Assembly (NCBI GenBank): GCA_003576705.1
Contig: QOZS01000039.1
Coordinates: forward strand, 1-58,039
DNA length: 58,039 nucleotides
Source: Desertibaculum subflavum
GTDB taxonomy: Bacteria; Pseudomonadota; Alphaproteobacteria; Ferrovibrionales; Ferrovibrionaceae
Direction of reading: 5' to 3'
Shown in pieces: positions 53,113 through 58,039 of the stretch (position 1 is the first letter of the stretch; every line of letters begins with the position of its first letter). A program made the translations under genes and the position numbers. Below the pieces are notes generated by a model that saw nothing but the letters and a program-made list of their open reading frames with translations, ran no database searches and was not told the DNA's origin.

Positions 53113-53642
53113 CCCAGGATGGGCTGCTCGCGCGCGCCGGCGTCCGGCGCGTGCAGGAAGCTCTTGCGGCAGCGGGCTCCGATGCCGAGGTGATCGCGCT
53201 CGCCGAAACCGCGCGCAGCGCCGCCGATGCCGCGAGCGCGCTCGGCGTGCCGGTCGGCGCCATCGTCAAGTCGCTGGTGTTCCGCAGCGGCGACCAGGCC
53301 GTGCTGGCGCTGGTCGCCGGCGACCGCAATGCCGACACCGATGCGATTGCGCGCGCGCTTGGCCTGGCGCAATCTGTCGTCCGTGCCGATGCGGATTTCG
53401 TCAAGGCGAAGACCGGACAGTCGATCGGCGGCGTCGCGCCGGTCGGACATGCTGAACGGATTTTAACCGTGATCGACGAAAGCCTCGGCCGGTTCGACAA
53501 AATATGGGCCGCCGGCGGCCATCCGCATTGTGTGTTCGCGACTACACCCAACGAGCTAAGCCGAGTGACCAAGGTCACAGCAGGTGCTATCAGTACCGCT
53601 ATTAACGTTCGAACAACATCCGATCGCTTGAATCCGCCGTAG
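53109..53642 (+). CDS. YbaK/EbsC-type aminoacyl-tRNA deacylase
   Basis: This 177-residue protein has the YbaK fold: IVKSLVFRSGDQAVLALVAGD, the GGVAPVGHAE loop and AAGGHPHCVFATTPNEL. YbaK proteins remove mischarged amino acids such as Cys-tRNAPro. Its GTG overlaps the GST stop (GTGA), so it is coupled to the GST. The pairing with a Cys/Met PLP enzyme and GSTs suggests thiol metabolism. Confidence 0.88.
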   Translation: MTQDGLLARAGVRRVQEALAAAGSDAEVIALAETARSAADAASALGVPVGAIVKSLVFRSGDQAVLALVAGDRNADTDAIARALGLAQSVVRADADFVKAKTGQSIGGVAPVGHAERILTVIDESLGRFDKIWAAGGHPHCVFATTPNELSRVTKVTAGAISTAINVRTTSDRLNPP

Positions 53643-53681
53643 CGAAAATGCGAGCGCTACGTGATTAAAGGGGTTAGATCG

Positions 53682-53930
53682 ATGAGCCGTTCGACGCATT
53701 CCACGACCGAGAGCGTGAGCCGGTATTTCGAGCTCGGCCTGTCCTATTGCAGCGGCGATCCGTCGTCGCAGGATCTCGTGCTGGCGCATAAGTGGCTCAA
53801 CCTCGCCGCCATCGCCGGCAGCGACGAGGCCCGCACCTTGCGCGCCGAAGTCGCCCGCGACATGTCGCCGGAGCAGATCGCCGCCGCCCAGAAGCTGGCG
53901 CGCGAGCATATCGGCCAGTCGATCCACTGA
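53682..53930 (+). CDS. Small Sel1-like repeat protein
   Basis: This 82-residue protein contains one Sel1-like helix pair, SYCSGDPSSQDLVLAHKWLNLAAIAG, followed by SDEARTLRAEVARDMSPEQIAAAQKLA. It lacks a signal peptide. Single Sel1 units occur in small conserved alphaproteobacterial proteins of unknown role. AGGGG is 8 bases before ATG 53682. Confidence 0.75.
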   Translation: MSRSTHSTTESVSRYFELGLSYCSGDPSSQDLVLAHKWLNLAAIAGSDEARTLRAEVARDMSPEQIAAAQKLAREHIGQSIH

Positions 53931-54034
53931 GCCTGCGACGGCCATCGGCCGCCGGGCCGCCTGACCACGCGGGCGGCGCAAGGAACCAATTCCCCTCATA
54001 GGCGTTTCCGAATGCCTGTCGAGGGGACACCCCA

Positions 54035-55828
54035 TTGGCGCTCACCACCGCGCAGATTCTCGCTCTCGTCATCTTCGTCGCAACGCTCGCCGCCTTCGCC
54101 TGGGACCGCATCCGCTACGATGTGGTCGCGCTCGGAGCGCTGATCGCCTGCGTGCTGGCCGGACTCGTGAAGCCCGACGACGCCTTCGCCGGCTTCGGCA
54201 ATCCGGCGGTGATCACGGTGGCGGCCGTGCTGGTGCTGAGCCATGCCCTCGGCCGCTCGGGCGTCATCGATATCGTCGGCCAGGCGCTCGGCAGGGTCGC
54301 CACCACCCCGCTCAGCAACCTGGTGCTGCTCTGCGGGCTCGGCGCAGTGCTGTCCGCCTTCATGAACAATGTCGGCGCCCTCGCCATCATGATGCCGGTG
54401 GCCATCGCCGCGGCCCGACGGCTCGAACACTCCCCGGCACTGATCCTGATGCCGCTGTCCTTCGCCACCATGATGGGCGGCATGACCACGCTGATCGGCA
54501 CGCCGCCGAACCTGCTGGCCGCCGGCTTCCGCGAGCGCTATGGCGAGGCTCCGTTCGACTTCTTTGCCTTTGCCCCGGTCGGCCTGGCCATCACGCTGGG
54601 CGGCATCGCCCTGATGGCCGCCATCGCGCGCTTCGTGCTGCCGCGCGACCGCGAGGGCGAGCGCTCGGCGATGGAGCAGTTCGATATCGGCCACTACGTG
54701 ACCGAGGTGAAGCTGCCGGAGAAATCCGAGCTGATCGGCAAGACCCCGCGGGAGATCGAAGGAGAGTACGAGGACAAGCTCGCCATCATCTCGTTGCAGC
54801 GCCATGGCCTCCGCCTGCGCGGGCGGTTCCGCAACACCAAGCTGCGCGCCGGCGACGACCTGATGCTGCAGGTCGGCGCGGAGCTGCTGCAGGAACTGGT
54901 GCGCAAGGAGGAGGTCGAGCTGGTCGCCGCCCATACGACGGAGGGCGAGAAGCCCGAGCTCGCCCAGAAGACGCCGGTCGAGACGGCCGAAGTGGTCGTG
55001 GTGCCGAACGCCTGGATCCAGGGCGCGACCGCGCGCAGCCTGCAGCTCAGGGCGCGCTACAACGTGAACCTGCTGGCGCTGTCGCGGCATGGCCGGCCGA
55101 TCAGCCAGCGCGTGCGCGACACGTCGCTGTCGGCCGGCGACGTGCTGCTGCTCGAGGGCGAGCCGGACAGCCTGCCGGAGGCGATCCGCGCGCTCGGCTG
55201 CCTGCCATTGGCCAACCGCAAGATCGCCTTCCAGCCGTTCCGGGTGGTGGCGCCGGTCGTCGTGTTCGGCCTTGCCATCGTTCTTGTCGTCCTCGACCTG
55301 CTCTCGGCGCCGATCGCCTTCGTGCTCGGCGTGCTCGGCATGCTGGCGCTGCGCCTCATGCCGGTCCGCGACATGTACGACGCCATCGACTGGCCGGTGA
55401 TCGTACTGCTCGGCGCCATGATCCCGGTCGGCGGTGCACTGGAGACCAGCGGGGTCGCCGAGCTGGTCGCGAACCAGGTGGCGTGGCTGGGACAAGGCTG
55501 GCCGGACCGCGGCGTCCTCGCCCTCGTCCTCGTCGTCACCATGATCGTGACGCCGATGCTGAACAACGCGGCGACGGTGATCGTGATGGCGCCAATCGCC
55601 ATCGGCATCGCCCAGTCGATCGGCGTGCATCCGGACGCCTTCCTGATGGCGGTGGCGATCGGCGCCTCCTGCGACTTCCTGACGCCGTTCGGGCACCAGA
55701 ACAACACGCTGATCCTGGCGCCGGGCGGCTATCGCTTTGCCGATTACTGGCGGCTCGGCATGCCGCTCGACTTCGTTGTGATCGGGGTTGCGGTCGCATT
55801 GCTGCCGATGGTGTTCCCGCTCCGCTAG
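54035..55828 (+). CDS. SLC13/DASS family permease with RCK_C domains
   Basis: This 597-residue membrane protein has an ArsB/NhaD-like fold: FGNPAVITVAAVLVLSHALG, FMNNVGALAIMMPVA, TTLIGTPPNLLAAG, and in the second half NNAATVIVMAPIAIGIA, with CDFLTPFGHQNNTLIL. Two TrkA-C/RCK_C domains sit in the central loop (about 225-390). This layout matches sulfur-deprivation/SAC1-type permeases, which carry sulfate or dicarboxylates. The TTG start is preceded by GAGGGG. Confidence 0.9.
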   Translation: MALTTAQILALVIFVATLAAFAWDRIRYDVVALGALIACVLAGLVKPDDAFAGFGNPAVITVAAVLVLSHALGRSGVIDIVGQALGRVATTPLSNLVLLCGLGAVLSAFMNNVGALAIMMPVAIAAARRLEHSPALILMPLSFATMMGGMTTLIGTPPNLLAAGFRERYGEAPFDFFAFAPVGLAITLGGIALMAAIARFVLPRDREGERSAMEQFDIGHYVTEVKLPEKSELIGKTPREIEGEYEDKLAIISLQRHGLRLRGRFRNTKLRAGDDLMLQVGAELLQELVRKEEVELVAAHTTEGEKPELAQKTPVETAEVVVVPNAWIQGATARSLQLRARYNVNLLALSRHGRPISQRVRDTSLSAGDVLLLEGEPDSLPEAIRALGCLPLANRKIAFQPFRVVAPVVVFGLAIVLVVLDLLSAPIAFVLGVLGMLALRLMPVRDMYDAIDWPVIVLLGAMIPVGGALETSGVAELVANQVAWLGQGWPDRGVLALVLVVTMIVTPMLNNAATVIVMAPIAIGIAQSIGVHPDAFLMAVAIGASCDFLTPFGHQNNTLILAPGGYRFADYWRLGMPLDFVVIGVAVALLPMVFPLR

Positions 55829-55897
55829 GCCCCGCTTGAACCCGGGCGGCGCCGCGCCGATGATGGCGCGGGCCGGGGGGACATGCGGGAGAATGAC

Positions 55898-56176
55898 ATG
55901 CGATATCGGAGGTTGCTGTTGGCCCCTGCCCTTGCGCTGGCCTTGGGCACAGCTCAGGCACAGGCCCCGGACAAGGATTCGAAGGAACAGGGCCTGGAGG
56001 AGACCGCCCGCGGCGCCATCGAATCCCTGATGGACGTGATGCGCACTCTGGTCGACAAGATCCCGATGTACGAGGCGCCGGTGATCCTGGACAACGGCGA
56101 CATCCTGATCCGCCGCAAGCGGCCCGAGGAGGCGCCGCAGCCCAAGCCCGCGCCCGAGGGCCAGCAGAAGACCTGA
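55898..56176 (+). CDS. Small exported protein of unknown function
   Basis: This 92-residue protein has an Arg-rich signal peptide with an Ala/Leu core ending near AQAQA. A short helical region (TARGAIESLMDVMRTLVDKIPMYE) and a Pro/Lys-rich tail follow. PVILDNGDILIRRKRPEE in the middle is typical of a small conserved alphaproteobacterial family. ATG 55898 has GGGAG 6 bases upstream. Confidence 0.75.
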   Translation: MRYRRLLLAPALALALGTAQAQAPDKDSKEQGLEETARGAIESLMDVMRTLVDKIPMYEAPVILDNGDILIRRKRPEEAPQPKPAPEGQQKT

Positions 56177-56200
56177 TCGACAGTTTCGAGGGGGAAACGC

Positions 56201-57337
56201 GTGAACTTCGACTACACGCCGGAACAAACGGCGGTGCGCGACATGGTGCGCCGCTTCGCGGCCGAGGAGATGGCGCCGCTGGTCGCGCAGGCGGAGGAGA
56301 ACGAGGAATTTCCCCGCGCCCTGTTCCGCCGCTTCGGCGAGCTCGGCCTGATCGGCGTGCGCTATCCGGCCGCGGATGGCGGCAGCGGCTTCGACAAGGT
56401 GAGCGACTGCATCATCCGCGAGGAGCTGAGCTATGTCGCGCAGGCCTTCGCCTCCAGCTGGTCGGCGCACAGCCATCTCGGCATCTGGCCGATCTGGCGC
56501 GCCGGCAGCGACGACCAGAAGGCCCGGTTCTTCCGGCCCGCCGTGAAAGGCGAGAAGATCGCCTGTTTCGGCCTCTCCGAGCCGGATGGCGGATCGAACA
56601 TCCGGGCGATGAAGACGCGCGCCGCCAAGGTGCCGGGCGGCTACAGCATCACCGGCTCCAAGCTCTACATCACCAACGCGCCGATCGCCGATTTCATGCT
56701 GCTCGCCGCGCGGACCAGGCCCGAGCTGAAGCCGGACGCGATCAGCCTGTTCATCGTCGAGCTGCCCAATCCCGGCATCCGGATCTCCAAGCTAAAGAAG
56801 GAAGGCATCCGCGCCTCCGAGACCGGCCTGATCTATCTGGAGGATGCCTTCGTGCCCGACGACTGCCTGCTGGGGCACCGCGAGGGCACCTATCCGGTCA
56901 TCCTGGACAGCTTGAGCGAGAACCGCGTCGGCGTGGCGGCGAACTGCATCGGCATGGCGCGCGCCGCGCTCGACGCCGCGGCCGAATACGCGAAGACGCG
57001 CATCGTCGCCGGCGGACCGATCGGCCGCTACCAGGCCGTCTCCCACAAGCTCGCCGACATGGCGGCGGAGATCGAGGCGGCGCGCTGGCTGGTCAATTAC
57101 GGCGCCTGGCGGGTCGACCAGGGCACGCTCGATTCCGCCACCGCCGCCAAAGTGAAGCTGGTCGCCAGCGAAACCGCGCTGCGGGCGAGCGAAGCGGCGA
57201 TCCGCATCCATGGCGGCGCCGGCATCATGCGGGAATACCCGGTCGGCCGGATCCACCGCGACGCGCTCGTCTACGTGATCGGCGAAGGCACCAGCGACAT
57301 CCAGCGCAACATCATCGCGCGGGATCTCGGATTCTAG
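56201..57337 (+). CDS. Acyl-CoA dehydrogenase
   Basis: This 378-residue FAD enzyme has the classic motifs CFGLSEPDGGSNIRAMKTRA, YSITGSKLYITNAPIADF and, near the end, GEGTSDIQRNIIARDLGF, with the Glu expected of short/medium-chain acyl-CoA dehydrogenases. IHGGAGIMREYPVGRIHRDA is also typical. Substrate length is unknown. The GTG start has GAGGGGG 6 bases upstream. No ETF genes are adjacent. Confidence 0.94.
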   Translation: MNFDYTPEQTAVRDMVRRFAAEEMAPLVAQAEENEEFPRALFRRFGELGLIGVRYPAADGGSGFDKVSDCIIREELSYVAQAFASSWSAHSHLGIWPIWRAGSDDQKARFFRPAVKGEKIACFGLSEPDGGSNIRAMKTRAAKVPGGYSITGSKLYITNAPIADFMLLAARTRPELKPDAISLFIVELPNPGIRISKLKKEGIRASETGLIYLEDAFVPDDCLLGHREGTYPVILDSLSENRVGVAANCIGMARAALDAAAEYAKTRIVAGGPIGRYQAVSHKLADMAAEIEAARWLVNYGAWRVDQGTLDSATAAKVKLVASETALRASEAAIRIHGGAGIMREYPVGRIHRDALVYVIGEGTSDIQRNIIARDLGF

Positions 57338-57354
57338 GCCGCACGCCACGGGAC

Positions 57355-57453
57355 GGCGCATCTGTTCCTCCAGTTCGTCGTACCCGGGCTTGACCCGGGT
57401 ACCCGTGACGCAGGCGGACAGCCATTCGCCGAAGGCGGCGCATCTGTTCCTCC
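57355..57453. repeat. 17-base direct repeat GGCGCATCTGTTCCTCC
   Basis: GGCGCATCTGTTCCTCC occurs at 57355-57371 and 57437-57453, in the same orientation and 82 bases apart. It lies in the gap between the acyl-CoA dehydrogenase gene and the IS481-like element. It may mark a past insertion or a unit of a compound repeat. Confidence 0.75.
57380..57402. repeat. Palindrome GTACCCGGG-CTTGA-CCCGGGTAC
   Basis: GTACCCGGG (57380-57388) and CCCGGGTAC (57394-57402) are perfect arms around the loop CTTGA. CCCGGGCTTGACCCGGG-type palindromes are common dispersed repeats in alphaproteobacteria. It may also form a terminator-like hairpin for the acyl-CoA dehydrogenase gene. Confidence 0.7.
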
Positions 57454-57514
57454 CGCGTAAGCCCTCTCCGCCAACTTGTTGGGGGAGAGGGTTTGGGTGA
57501 GGTGGGAGGATGCG
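57451..57514 (+). repeat. Palindrome plus GGTTTGGG-GAGGTGGG tail, family B, copy 3
   Basis: CCCTCTCCGCCAA (57462-57474) pairs with TTGGGGGAGAGGG (57479-57491) with one mismatch and loop CTTG. It is followed by TTTGGGTGAGGTGGGAGGA. The tail and stem match the inverted element at 37833-37893 and resemble 37721-37768. Confidence 0.75.
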
Positions 57515-57576
57515 CTGGCAGGACACCATCTGCCGCCGGCCCCCTCGGTGAATCCTGCGGTGAGCAACCGGCTACA

Positions 57577-58039
57577 TGTCGGACACTACAGACCGGATAC
57601 ATGCCTGACAGTCTCCTCGGTTTGTTCCGCTTTGCGGCGCCCCGGCCGGGGCGCCGCAAAGCGGCGGAGTTTCTTGGTGCGCCGGTCGATGATGCCGAGA
57701 TCGAGGTCGAGGAAGCGGACGATCCAGTCACCGCTCTGGGTTTCGGCGATACCGACCGGCTCGCCGGCCAGCACCTCGCTGACGAAGATGAAGTCGCCGC
57801 CCCACTTGATCTCGCCGCCCGAGCGGACCCGGCGGACGGCATGATCGGCGTCATACCAAGGCTCCTGGATGCGGGCCGGATAGGGCCTGGGCGAGGGGCG
57901 ATAGAGCCGCGTCGGCGGCATCTGGCCGAGTGCCTCGTGTGGGCGGTTGTCGTTGAAGTCGTTGCGGAAGATGTCGAAGCGGGCCTGCTGCTCGCCCAGG
58001 CTGGCGGCCGGCGGCCGTGCGGTCTCCGCCTTCAGGGTG
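57577..58039 (-). mobile_element. IS481-like insertion sequence, right end, cut by window edge
   Basis: The element carries the C-terminal part of an IS481-type transposase on the minus strand. Its probable end is at 57577, where the sequence reads TGTCGGACACTACAGACCGG in the plus direction, 10 bases outside the transposase stop. TGT is the usual terminal triplet of this family. The other end and any target-site duplication lie outside the window. The exact boundary is inferred. Confidence 0.7.
57586..58039 (-). CDS. IS481 family transposase, partial (C-terminal part)
   Basis: The minus-strand frame is open to the right window edge and encodes 150 residues. It contains FNDNRPHEALGQMPP, the conserved C-terminal end of the integrase-type catalytic core with the final Glu of the DDE triad. 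A typical IS481 tail follows: TRLYRPSPRPYPARI, GGDFIFVSEVLAGEPVGI and the tail end LRRFAAPRPGRRK. The N-terminal helix-turn-helix and first two Asp residues lie outside the window. No internal stop or frameshift is seen in this part. Confidence 0.88.
   Translation of the reverse strand, partial: TLKAETARPPAASLGEQQARFDIFRNDFNDNRPHEALGQMPPTRLYRPSPRPYPARIQEPWYDADHAVRRVRSGGEIKWGGDFIFVSEVLAGEPVGIAETQSGDWIVRFLDLDLGIIDRRTKKLRRFAAPRPGRRKAEQTEETVRHVSGL

Noticed and set aside
53996..56476. 826-codon minus-strand frame
   Set aside because: It is antisense to the SLC13 permease and flanking genes, with His/Arg/Gln-rich shadow composition.

Overview
The window is GC-rich alphaproteobacterial chromosome, with almost every gap between genes under 150 bases. 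The clearest lineage marker is a CtrA master regulator (GTG start at 3313) beside a fliI-fliJ flagellar export pair, with a TTAA-N7-TTAA CtrA box between them. The gatCAB amidotransferase, ErpA, the Ppx-RlmE pair and several acyl-CoA dehydrogenases and GSTs fit a free-living, motile, metabolically broad species, possibly of the Rhodospirillales or a related order. The genus cannot be fixed from this sequence.

Layout. 1-4035: the C-terminal part of a FliK-like protein, then fliJ and fliI (minus strand) and ctrA (plus). 4122-6254: an ammonium-transporter/histidine-kinase fusion. 6480-11103: a metallo-beta-lactamase-fold hydrolase, a GST, an NfeD-SPFH pair and an ECF42-like sigma factor. 11302-17625: housekeeping genes (Ppx/GppA phosphatase, rlmE, MAPEG, transglutaminase-like, guaB, an RsmB-type rRNA methyltransferase and a TPR protein). 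17634-22650: a methyltransferase, then a tight run of cyclase, DsbA/kappa-like isomerase, 2-hydroxyacid dehydrogenase and flavin monooxygenase-like protein that looks like a catabolic operon, faced by a MarR regulator. 22673-27075: leucyl aminopeptidase, GST, an orphan TAXI binding protein, a PAS-only protein, SemiSWEET and HIT.

27186-36809: acyl-CoA dehydrogenase, a Tat-exported transglutaminase, LLM oxidoreductase, cupin, histidine phosphatase, a Tat-exported aldo/keto reductase, a DUF6064-like membrane protein, a chemoreceptor and a PGDH-like dehydrogenase. 36901-42959: two crotonases, quinone oxidoreductase, xthA, erpA, an AEC carrier and a sulfurtransferase. 42981-47905: a lipoprotein, ruvX, gatCAB and a small conserved protein. 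48008-53642: a six-gene run of GST, two paralogous serine hydrolases, a Cys/Met PLP enzyme, a second GST and a YbaK-type deacylase. 53682-58039: a Sel1-like protein, an SLC13-type permease with RCK_C domains, a small exported protein, an acyl-CoA dehydrogenase, and a repeat-dense stretch ending in an IS481-like element cut by the window edge.

No tRNA, rRNA, CRISPR array or prophage was seen. The most unusual features are the Amt-kinase fusion, the ctrA/fliI regulatory region, the GST/serine-hydrolase operon, the catabolic run at 18.5-22.3 kb, and two families of dispersed palindromic repeats in gaps at gene ends.
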